A stretch of 6,384 bases of DNA, from assembly GCA_051648405.1 (NCBI GenBank), contig JBOFFC010000148.1, forward strand, positions 1 to 6,384, read 5' to 3'. Made by a program: the position numbers and the translations under genes. This stretch comes from JBOFFC01 sp051648405. Lineage in GTDB: Bacteria > Planctomycetota > Planctomycetia > Pirellulales > Lacipirellulaceae. The notes beneath the pieces were generated by a model. It did no database searches and was not told the DNA's origin. It saw nothing but the letters and a program-made list of their open reading frames with translations. Below are positions 1-5,801 of the stretch, one piece after another (position 1 is the stretch's first letter; the number at the start of each line of letters is the position of its first letter).

Positions 1-41
1 AGCTCCGTCCCCAACAACTCCCGAAAGGCCCAGTCCGACAT
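1..41 (-). CDS. Start of an unidentified gene (partial, runs off left edge)
   Basis: Downstream of the strong Shine-Dalgarno sequence an ATG at 41 opens a frame without a stop to the window edge, reading MSDWAFRELLGTE plus a partial codon that is probably Leu. The product is not identifiable from so few residues. The pattern DWA-x-x-E-L...EL slightly resembles the beginning of the DNA-binding domain of IS4/Tn5-type transposases (W-x-x-x-E-x...LGD-x-R), where GD would follow next, but the decisive residues lie outside the window. It does not look like the start of a secretin (GspD), because no signal peptide is apparent in the 14 residues seen. Separation from gspM by 138 bp and its own ribosome site suggest it is not part of the secretion operon. 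Confidence 0.5.
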   Translation of the reverse strand, partial: MSDWAFRELLGTE

Positions 42-47
42 GGCTCT

Positions 48-55
48 CCCCTCCT
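48..55 (-). promoter_or_regulatory. Strong Shine-Dalgarno sequence
   Basis: On the minus strand AGGAGGGG lies 6 nt upstream of the ATG at 41-39 (8 nt if only AGGAGG is counted). It is by far the best ribosome binding site in the window and fixes the start of the truncated gene at the left edge. The secretion genes rely mainly on overlapping stop and start codons, so this gene looks independently translated. Confidence 0.7.
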
Positions 56-120
56 GGCGTCCCTCACCAACACTATCACAACCGACGACAGCAGTGCATC
101 TTCTGGGGTGTGCATAGCGC

Positions 121-163
121 TGACGCGCGTGGGCATGGCACCCGCTACGTGGGCATGACGCGC
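121..163. repeat. Compact repeat element after the operon end
   Basis: Within 43 bp the 10-mer CGTGGGCATG occurs twice (128-137 and 148-157) and the 8-mer TGACGCGC occurs twice (121-128 and 156-163). GCGCGT (125-130) and ACGCGC (158-163) also form a 6-bp inverted repeat able to close a stem around the pair. The element sits 16 bp beyond the stop of the last operon gene, where REP-like elements and transcription ends are common. The arms are short and there is no T-run, so it is not a convincing intrinsic terminator. GTGGGCATGGCACCC-type words are, to my recollection, frequent in planctomycete intergenic DNA, which would make this one copy of a dispersed family; that is inference. Confidence 0.5.
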
Positions 164-178
164 TCCATCGACGCAGGT

Positions 179-1138
179 CTAGCTCCCCACCAGCGGGTCG
201 CCTAGCGACACGCGGCGCTCCGCCCCTTGCGACTCGATCACCAGCTCGCGTGGCAGGACATCGACGACCTTCGCGTCGAGCTCGCCGACCTTCAGCGGAT
301 CGCTCGCGTGGACGCGCAACACTTCGCCCGTCGTGCGGACGTTGATCCACGCTTCGAGCCGCGAGCCCGTGTGCACGATCCCCGTGACGTAGGCGTGCTT
401 CGCGTCGTCGAAAGCCGGCGGCTTCGGACGCGCGGTCACCGCCGCGGGGGCGACCTCGGCGGCCGCGGGGGCGGGTGGCGGCGGAGGGACGTACGCCGCG
501 AAGGGGGTCCGGGCGGTGAGCCGCTTCGCGTACTCGTCGGCCGATGCGAGCCGCAGTCGCGCCGTGGTCGATTCGTCGGCGTCGGGGAGCCCTTCCTTGC
601 GCTTCGCCCCCTCGACGACGAGCGCCACGGAGGTGAGCGACACGCGCAGGCGGTCGGCGTTCCCCTCGCCCGCGTTTCCGGTCACGGGGTTCACTTGCAG
701 CTTCGCCAGTTGGTGCAGCACGGGCTCGCGGTAGTACGCGTCGAGCAGCCGCGCGAGCGACTCGAGGCTCCCCGTGGCGTCGACGTTGAACGACAGCGAG
801 CGGTAGGCGCCGGGGCGACCGCGCTCGCCGGCGAGCTGCACGTCGCCGAGCTCCATGCCCGCCTCGCCGACCGCGTCGACGAGCCACGCGGCGTAGGCCG
901 AGCGGGCGACATCGACGTCGGCGGGGAGCGAGCGGTCGTGCAGCTTTGCGAGTCGTCGGAGCGAGGCGCGGGCCTTCAGCTCGTCGAGTTCGGCGTCGGC
1001 GGCTGCGGACTCGGCGGCGACCACCGCCGACTCGCGCGACGAGATCGCCGACTTGTACTGCGTGACGCCGGACCACGCCCCCCACAGCGCCGCTACGGCG
1101 CCGAGCCCGACCGCCAGGTTTCGTTCGCGCGGTGTCAT
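179..1138 (-). CDS. gspM: GspM/PilO-like protein with C-terminal PilP/GspC-like domain
   Basis: This 319-residue protein starts at an ATG overlapping the gspL stop (ATGA), so it is probably translationally coupled. Residues 1-7 are charged, then one membrane helix (about 8-24) leads into a coiled coil (about 26-66). The next part (about 76-176), with LVDAVGEAGMELGDVQ, SLSFNVDATGSLESLARLLDAYY and LHQLAKLQVNP, follows the GspM/PilO pattern: a ferredoxin-like fold in which 'F-x-V-x-x-G-x-L-x-x-L-x-x-L-x-x-F/Y' is recurrent. A Pro/Ala linker (about 217-241) is followed by residues 247-317: YVTGIVHTGSRLEAWINVR, GEVLRVHASDPLKVGELDAKVVDV, ELVIESQGAERRVSLGDPL. That succession of short strands with GD-like turns and a final SLGD resembles PilP and GspC homology-region domains that bind the secretin. 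The domain assignment is by pattern only. Being last in the operon, and with no separate gspC seen, the protein may combine both jobs. It could also be annotated as hypothetical. Confidence 0.62.
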   Translation of the reverse strand: MTPRERNLAVGLGAVAALWGAWSGVTQYKSAISSRESAVVAAESAAADAELDELKARASLRRLAKLHDRSLPADVDVARSAYAAWLVDAVGEAGMELGDVQLAGERGRPGAYRSLSFNVDATGSLESLARLLDAYYREPVLHQLAKLQVNPVTGNAGEGNADRLRVSLTSVALVVEGAKRKEGLPDADESTTARLRLASADEYAKRLTARTPFAAYVPPPPPAPAAAEVAPAAVTARPKPPAFDDAKHAYVTGIVHTGSRLEAWINVRTTGEVLRVHASDPLKVGELDAKVVDVLPRELVIESQGAERRVSLGDPLVGS

Positions 1139-2607
1139 GGGGTGGGCGCCCCCTGCGGTTCCGCCGGGCGATCGGCAAACGGGTCGAACGGCGGGACGCG
1201 GATCGCGGCTCGGTAGAGGTAGCGGTACGAGTCCGCGGCGCTAGTCTCGGCGGTCGAGAGGGGCTCGACCGGGTGGCTGGCGTCGCGGAGCCGCGCCTCG
1301 AGCGCCGCCATCGACGCCGAGGCCGACGCCGCCTGCAGCGCGACGGTCCCGCCGGGCTCGTCCCCCTCGACGCGCGCCGTGGCGACGAGCTGCACCAGCT
1401 TGGCGTCGGTCTCGCGTGGGAAGTCCTTGGACTGCACGTCGTTCGGCCGGAGGCGGGTCACGAGCCGCTCGAGCTCGTCGAGCCACGTCACGTCGGTCGC
1501 CAGCCAGCGGTCGATGGTCTCGACTTGCTCGCGGTAGGGGCGGAACTCTTCGGCGCCGCGCTTCGCCTCGGCGGTGCGGGCTTCGGCGGCGGCGATCTTG
1601 GCGTCGAGCGCCGCGACCCGCGCGTAGGCGCCCCAGGCGCCGGCCAGCAGCGCCGAGGCGGCCGCCGCGGCGACCAGCCCCTGGAGCCGCCAGTCGCGCG
1701 TCTTCTTCTTCGCGGCGCGCGGCCGGGCGAGGTCGATCGTCGGGCGATCCCCCACGGCGTGCCCCATCGCCAGGGTCGCGGCGACCGACTCCGTGGCTTG
1801 CCGCGCGCGTGCGAAGCGAACGCCGTCGATCGCTGCTGGGCCCGTTGCTGCTGGGCCCGTTGCTGCGGGGCCCGTCGCGCTGGAGTCGATCGCGTCGAGC
1901 CCACCGTCGTGCGCGACCGTCAGCACGGACGACTCCGCGGCGCCGTTGCGGGGGACGCCGTCGATCGCGAGCAGCGTGCGACGGAGCTCGAGCAGCACCG
2001 CCGCGGCCGGGTCGCTGTCGCCGGCGCGCGCCGAGCGCACGACGAGCGGGGCGCCGTCCTCCAGCAGCACGAAGTCGAGGTCCGCTCCCGCGCGCGCTAC
2101 AGCGAGGCAAGTCCTGTCGGTTGTGGTCTGGGCGGCGATCGTCTGGGCGGCGACGATCGCCCGCGACGTCACCGTCACGAGCCTGCCGCCGAGCTGCGCG
2201 GCGACCGCACGCCAGTGGTCGATCACCGCCGCGTCGCACCAGCAGGCGAGCGCCGAGGGTTGCCCCGAGTCCCCGGCGATCGGCGAGTAGTCGATCACGA
2301 CCCCCGACTGCGCGTCGCGCTCGACTTGCAGGCGGACGAGCTCGGGCAGTTCGTCGGCGGGGACCGGCGGGACCGCGATCCGGCGCGAGCGAAGGGCGTC
2401 CCCCCCGAGCGCAATGAGGAACTCAGCCCCCCGCCTCAGCCCCGGCAAAGCGGCGCGCAAAGCACTCGCCGCGGCAGCCGGGTCGCTCGCCGCAGCGACG
2501 GCGGCTGACGCCTCGCCCCGGACCACGATACGCACGTCACCACGCCGCGATCGCTCGGCGAGGACCGCCGCAATTGGGACGCCGCATTGGACGGAGACGA
2601 TCTGCAT
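1135..2607 (-). CDS. gspL: GspL-like platform protein (PilM-like plus PilN-like fusion)
   Basis: ATG at 2607 gives 490 residues. A TTG three codons upstream (2616) is an alternative, and neither has a clear ribosome site. Residues 1 to about 240 read like an actin-fold (ASKHA) domain of the PilM/GspL kind: ELPELVRLQVERD (about 87-98), then CLAVARAGADLDFVLLEDGAPLVVRSAR (about 167-194), the usual pattern where a beta strand with a polar Asp precedes GxPLxxR. After a linker containing a tandem repeat (245-259) and a basic KKKTRDWR stretch, one membrane helix is predicted at about 309-328. It is followed by a coiled coil (about 332-358) and a PilN/GspL-like periplasmic region (TWLDELERLVTRLRPNDV, about 374-391). 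GspL links the cytoplasmic ATPase GspE to GspM and the pseudopilus. Gene position after gspK supports this. Sequence similarity to proteobacterial GspL is too weak to be sure by eye. The stop overlaps the next ATG (ATGA). Confidence 0.68.
   Translation of the reverse strand: MQIVSVQCGVPIAAVLAERSRRGDVRIVVRGEASAAVAAASDPAAAASALRAALPGLRRGAEFLIALGGDALRSRRIAVPPVPADELPELVRLQVERDAQSGVVIDYSPIAGDSGQPSALACWCDAAVIDHWRAVAAQLGGRLVTVTSRAIVAAQTIAAQTTTDRTCLAVARAGADLDFVLLEDGAPLVVRSARAGDSDPAAAVLLELRRTLLAIDGVPRNGAAESSVLTVAHDGGLDAIDSSATGPAATGPAATGPAAIDGVRFARARQATESVAATLAMGHAVGDRPTIDLARPRAAKKKTRDWRLQGLVAAAAASALLAGAWGAYARVAALDAKIAAAEARTAEAKRGAEEFRPYREQVETIDRWLATDVTWLDELERLVTRLRPNDVQSKDFPRETDAKLVQLVATARVEGDEPGGTVALQAASASASMAALEARLRDASHPVEPLSTAETSAADSYRYLYRAAIRVPPFDPFADRPAEPQGAPTP
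1832..1876 (-). repeat. 15-bp tandem repeat (3 copies) inside the GspL-like gene
   Basis: On the plus strand GCTGCTGGGCCCGTT is present at 1832-1846 and identically at 1847-1861, with a third copy at 1862-1876 that differs at two positions. The period is a multiple of three, so copy number can change without breaking the frame. In the protein it encodes three TGPAA units (residues about 245-259) in the linker between the actin-like domain and the basic stretch ahead of the membrane helix. Confidence 0.9.
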
Positions 2608-2662
2608 ACAGAGCAACGCCGGGGACGACTCGTTGGCCTTCAGTCTACGCAGCCGCCGTGGT

Positions 2663-4372
2663 TCACGGGGCGGTTTGCGCCGCGCCGGCGAGCACTTCCG
2701 CCGAGAACCCCTGACCCATCGGGCTCAGGTCGCGGCGCTCGACGACCCGCGGCGCCGCCCCACTTGCATCGACCACGACCTCCAGGCGGCAGGCGGGGCC
2801 GTCTTCTTCAAACGCCCCCACGACCTGGGCCCGGTAAACGTCCCCGCGGCCGCAAAGGTAGGGCTCCAGGGCCCGCATTTGCTCGAGCGTCACGACCCCC
2901 TCGGCCAGCAGCCAAGAAGCCGAATTGCGGTCGGTCCGCTGGTCGGCGCCGGCCGCGTCGCGGGCGGCAAGGATCGCATCGACCACCTCGGGGGGCATGC
3001 CGGGGGTACCCGCCAGCAGCGTGCGGGGGGCCTGGTTGACGTTCAGGCGGCCCGGGATCGTGGGGGACTCGACCGTCGTGAGCGCCTCGAACAGCCGCGC
3101 GAGCGTGTCGCGCAGCGTCCCCGAGTCCTCGGCGAAAGGGGACTCGACCAGCGTCTGGCCGCTCGCCTGGTTCTTCTCCACGACCCGCGCCCGCACGCCG
3201 ACGAGCTCCAGCAGGCTGCCGATCGGCGTCGATCCGGGCTGCGTGAAGTCGATCGAGATCGAAGCCGCGTTCTTGACTTGCTCGGCCCCGGCGACGAGCG
3301 CCCCCGCCCCCCCCTGCCCCGCCGCTTGGCCAGTGGCCCCCTGACCCGTGGCGGCCGCCGCCGAGCCGATCGTATCGACCGGCGTCGGCTGATCGGTCGC
3401 GGCGCCATCGACGGTGAACGCGTTGTCGGCCGTCGGCAGCTCCTCGGGACCCCCTTGGCGGTAGGCGACGACGAAGTTGGCCGCCTCGGGCCCCAGCGCC
3501 TGCGACACCTGGTCGTGCAGCGTCTGCAAGTCCTCCTGGTTGACGTTGATCCGCGGCGTCCCGTCGTCGCGCAGGTTGCGCTCGGCGCTGGTGATCGTCA
3601 CGAGCGACGCCCACCCCCCGTTGAGCTCGCCGCTGGCGTTGTCGAAATCGACGAACGTCATGGCGGTCGCTTCGAGCGGTTCGGCCGTGTGGTTGCGGTC
3701 CTGGTCGACGCCCCACAGGAGCGCAGCGTTGACCCCTTTCACCAGCAGCAGCTCTTCGATCGCCCGCAGCGGCCCGTTCGTCGGGGCGTACGGCGAGACG
3801 AGCGACGAGTAGTGCTCGCTCTCGGCGCCCAGCTCGCGGACCTCGCTGTCCTCATCGACCCAGTCGAGGATCGCGTCGGCGATCGGGTCGGTCATCGCCG
3901 GGAGCGAGCGCAGCAGTTGTCGTCCGGCGCCCGGCTCGCGCTTGTCGGCGACGACCAGCGTGTTGAGATTGAGCCGCCCCGAGTCGTCCTCGAGGCCGAA
4001 ACGCGCCCCCTCGATCGCGAGCGTCCCCCACTTGGGAGCGACGATCGAGACGCGCAAGCGGAGGCTCGGGGCGTAGCCGTCGGTGAGCAGCATGCCGCGG
4101 AACCGTGCTGCGTTGTCGTACCAGCCCCCGTCGGAGGCGATCGTCGCCGCGTCGTTGGCGAGGTACGCCCGCAGGTACTCGGCCCCCGAGTCGGCCGCGG
4201 CCTCGGTCTGCACGCGACGCGTCGCCGCCCCCGACGCGCGGTGTTCGACAAAGGCCCAGTCGAAGTAGGCGAGGTTGGCGATCGTCAGCATGGCGACGAC
4301 CACCAGCACGACGAGCAACACCATCCCGTTGCGCCGCTCGGCATCACTACGGCAACCGGCGCTTGGCTTCAT
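2663..4372 (-). CDS. gspK: GspK minor pseudopilin, enlarged
   Basis: The protein has 569 residues, against roughly 300-350 in well-studied GspK. The ATG overlaps the gspJ stop and has a plausible GGGGAG ribosome site just upstream. The leader ends at Gly16, followed by MVLLVVLVVVAMLTIANLA; there is no Glu at +5 (Val21), which is normal for GspK. Family hallmarks follow: QTEAAADSGAEYLRAYL (about 55-71), FGLEDDSGRLNLN (125-137), DPIADAILDWVDEDSEVRE (162-180) and YAPTNGPLRAIEELLLVKGV (195-214). The C-terminal part, with GDVYRAQVVG and VVERRDLSPMGQGF (about 510-556), resembles the end of large GspK-like proteins. Two additional Asn-x-Asn modules occur: RINVNQ (274-279) and RLNVNQAP (442-449). The latter precedes a helix-hairpin-helix-like stretch. 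A Gly/Ala/Gln linker lies at about 337-362. GspK caps the pseudopilus tip. Its stop is followed by a 55-bp gap before the GspL-like gene. Confidence 0.86.
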   Translation of the reverse strand: MKPSAGCRSDAERRNGMVLLVVLVVVAMLTIANLAYFDWAFVEHRASGAATRRVQTEAAADSGAEYLRAYLANDAATIASDGGWYDNAARFRGMLLTDGYAPSLRLRVSIVAPKWGTLAIEGARFGLEDDSGRLNLNTLVVADKREPGAGRQLLRSLPAMTDPIADAILDWVDEDSEVRELGAESEHYSSLVSPYAPTNGPLRAIEELLLVKGVNAALLWGVDQDRNHTAEPLEATAMTFVDFDNASGELNGGWASLVTITSAERNLRDDGTPRINVNQEDLQTLHDQVSQALGPEAANFVVAYRQGGPEELPTADNAFTVDGAATDQPTPVDTIGSAAAATGQGATGQAAGQGGAGALVAGAEQVKNAASISIDFTQPGSTPIGSLLELVGVRARVVEKNQASGQTLVESPFAEDSGTLRDTLARLFEALTTVESPTIPGRLNVNQAPRTLLAGTPGMPPEVVDAILAARDAAGADQRTDRNSASWLLAEGVVTLEQMRALEPYLCGRGDVYRAQVVGAFEEDGPACRLEVVVDASGAAPRVVERRDLSPMGQGFSAEVLAGAAQTAP

Positions 4373-5310
4373 GTGCTCCCCCCCGTCGTCGCGTCGGTAG
4401 CCGATTCTTCCTGTTCGTCTTCGGGGACGAGCTCGGCGGCGGCGGGGATCGCGACCCACCGCCGGTAGACGCGTGTCGGGGCGGCGTCCGCGGGCGAACC
4501 GACGGGCGCCGCTTCGGCGATCTCGACCAGCACCTCGACCGCGCGGGGGAGCGCCTCGCGTTCGGCCGGGTCCCACATCGGATAGAGCTGGTCGCCGTCG
4601 GAGTACTGAAACGCAACCCGTCGGACCTCCGCCGCCCACGGGACCGCGGCCTCGTCGGCGGTTGGCACAGCCCCTTCGACGGCGGTGAACTCGACCGCGA
4701 CCCCCTGCTCGACCTTCCAGCGCGAGGCGGCCACCGACGACTCGCTGCGCACGAGCCCCGACGGGCCCATCGCGTACCGCACCCGGACCAGCGACGACGA
4801 CAGCCGCCCGATCGGCGGCGCGGTCGATGCCGCGTCGGCGCTCGACGCGACGAGCGCCATCACGGGGCGGACGAGATCGACCTCGATCGCGCTCGCGGCA
4901 CCGGTGATGCCGACGAATCGGTCCGACTCTTCGACCGGCGTGGCGGTCGCGGCCGGATCCGCGGCGGAACCAGCGCCCCCCGCCGACGAATCGCCCGCCG
5001 AACCGCTCGTCCCGGCGGCCCCCGCGGCTTGATCGACCGCGTCGACGTTGAACTGCGACTGCTGCGTCGCCAGCGACAACAACGGCCCCATGTCCTGTTC
5101 GGCGCCGGCGGTGGCCGCGCGGAGGTCGCTGGCGACGCGGGCGAGGATCGCCTGCGCGAGCCGCGCTCGCTCGACCTCGTCGCGGCTCGCCGTCAACTGA
5201 CCGAGGTGGCTCTGCACGACGAGGCCCACCAGCCCGAGCACGACCGCCGCGAGCCCCAGCGCGAGGACGAGCTCCAACAGCGAGAACCCTTGTCTGGCCT
5301 GCCTGCTCAC
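4369..5310 (-). CDS. gspJ: GspJ minor pseudopilin
   Basis: The chosen start is GTG at 5310-5308, whose bases form GTGA with the gspI stop. It gives 313 residues and puts the prepilin leader MSRQARQG directly at the N-terminus, as the family requires. An open frame continues far upstream (to about 5571) but lacks family similarity. Cleavage is expected between Gly8 and Phe9, with FSLLELVLALGLAAVVLGLVGLV as helix and Glu13 at +5. Later motifs fit GspJ: ERARLAQAILARVASDLRAA (about 47-66) and VRRVAFQYSDGDQLYPMWD (about 229-247), followed by LPRAVEVLVEI (about 254-264). Residues about 95-128 form an Ala/Gly/Ser-rich low-complexity insert, and the C-terminus (about 295-313) is acidic then Thr/Gly-rich, making the protein longer than the roughly 200 residues typical of proteobacterial GspJ. 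GspJ forms the tip complex with GspI and GspK. Its stop overlaps the gspK start (ATGA). Confidence 0.87.
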   Translation of the reverse strand: MSRQARQGFSLLELVLALGLAAVVLGLVGLVVQSHLGQLTASRDEVERARLAQAILARVASDLRAATAGAEQDMGPLLSLATQQSQFNVDAVDQAAGAAGTSGSAGDSSAGGAGSAADPAATATPVEESDRFVGITGAASAIEVDLVRPVMALVASSADAASTAPPIGRLSSSLVRVRYAMGPSGLVRSESSVAASRWKVEQGVAVEFTAVEGAVPTADEAAVPWAAEVRRVAFQYSDGDQLYPMWDPAEREALPRAVEVLVEIAEAAPVGSPADAAPTRVYRRWVAIPAAAELVPEDEQEESATDATTGGST

Positions 5311-5801
5311 GACCCGGTCCCCGGGCCGGAGAACCCCGCGGTCGATGACGAAGCGCCCGCAGTTGACGCGGCATCGGCTTCCGACGCGACGCTGGGGTCG
5401 GGCATCCACTTGGCGACCTCGACGCGCACCAGCGGCGGGACGCTCCCCGCTTCGAGCGTCACGCCGACGCGGACCACAACGAGCCCCTGCAGCGGGCCGC
5501 TCCCCGGGGTCACCGACGTAACCCAGCGGTCGAGCTCGGCGGGGTTCGGCTGGTCGGGACTCGATTGCCACGGGACGTTCTCGGCGGAGGTCAGCGGCCG
5601 GGCGCCCGATTCGAGTTCGGCGAGCACGCTCTGGGCGATCCCCAGCGCCTCCGCCTCGCGCGCCGCGCGGAGGGCGTTCTCGTGCGACAGCCGCACCGCC
5701 GCGCCGAGCGTCGCCAGCGCCAGGCCGAGGATCGCCAGGGCCAGGACCACCTCGAGCAGCGTGAACGCGCTGCGCTGCTTCCCTCGGGGCGAAGGAATCA
5801 T
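5307..5801 (-). CDS. gspI: GspI minor pseudopilin
   Basis: The protein has 164 residues and starts at an ATG that overlaps the gspH stop (ATGA). A G-rich stretch (GAGGGGGG) about 8 nt upstream may act as ribosome binding site. The leader is MIPSPRGKQRSA, followed by FTLLEVVLALAILGLALATL, a classic pseudopilin helix with Glu17 at +5. The predicted cleavage residue before Phe13 is Ala12, not Gly. The following part, HENALRAAREAEALGIAQSVLAEL (about 40-63), matches the GspI family helix that normally continues into A-x-x-x-L-A-E. The VRVEVAKWMPD segment (about 125-135) fits the family C-terminal beta strand. The last 25 or so residues are a Ser/Ala/Gly-rich tail (about 139-164) absent from typical GspI. 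GspI nucleates the minor pseudopilin tip with GspJ and GspK. A much longer reading in this frame, starting upstream inside gspH, was rejected because it lacks pseudopilin character before this ATG. Confidence 0.87.
   Translation of the reverse strand: MIPSPRGKQRSAFTLLEVVLALAILGLALATLGAAVRLSHENALRAAREAEALGIAQSVLAELESGARPLTSAENVPWQSSPDQPNPAELDRWVTSVTPGSGPLQGLVVVRVGVTLEAGSVPPLVRVEVAKWMPDPSVASEADAASTAGASSSTAGFSGPGTGS

Larger units (their letters stand above)
42..178. other. Intergenic region between the secretion operon and the next gene
   Basis: This 137-bp stretch has no convincing coding sequence and is visibly less GC-rich between about 61 and 118 than the flanking genes. It holds the repeat element at 121-163, a GTGCAT word repeated at 94-99 and 110-115, and the Shine-Dalgarno sequence of the next gene. 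It may include the promoter of that gene and the end of the secretion transcript. I could not make out a clear -35/-10 pair or a rho-independent terminator. Confidence 0.5.

Noticed and set aside
125..163. Rho-independent terminator at the operon end
   Set aside because: The outer stem is only 6 bp with a loop of 27 nt, and there is no T-tract on the minus strand after it.
1832..1876. CRISPR-like array
   Set aside because: Units are 15 bp, directly abutting without spacers, and lie in frame inside a coding sequence. It is a simple tandem repeat.
1132..2508. 458-codon open frame on the plus strand opposite the GspL-like gene
   Set aside because: It is a compositional shadow. The repeated ARCCWARCC peptide only reflects the 15-bp tandem repeat read in another frame.
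2414..4468. 684-codon open frame on the plus strand opposite gspK and gspL
   Set aside because: It is antisense to genes with clear family motifs, is rich in Arg/Gly/Pro/His with no domain pattern, and spans two opposite-strand genes. Long antisense frames are expected at this GC content.
4373..5374. Long N-terminal extension upstream of GspK (about 334 codons in frame)
   Set aside because: It is Arg/Gly-rich, overlaps gspJ entirely, and would bury the prepilin leader. The ATG at 4372 gives the proper leader and a 4-bp overlap with gspJ.
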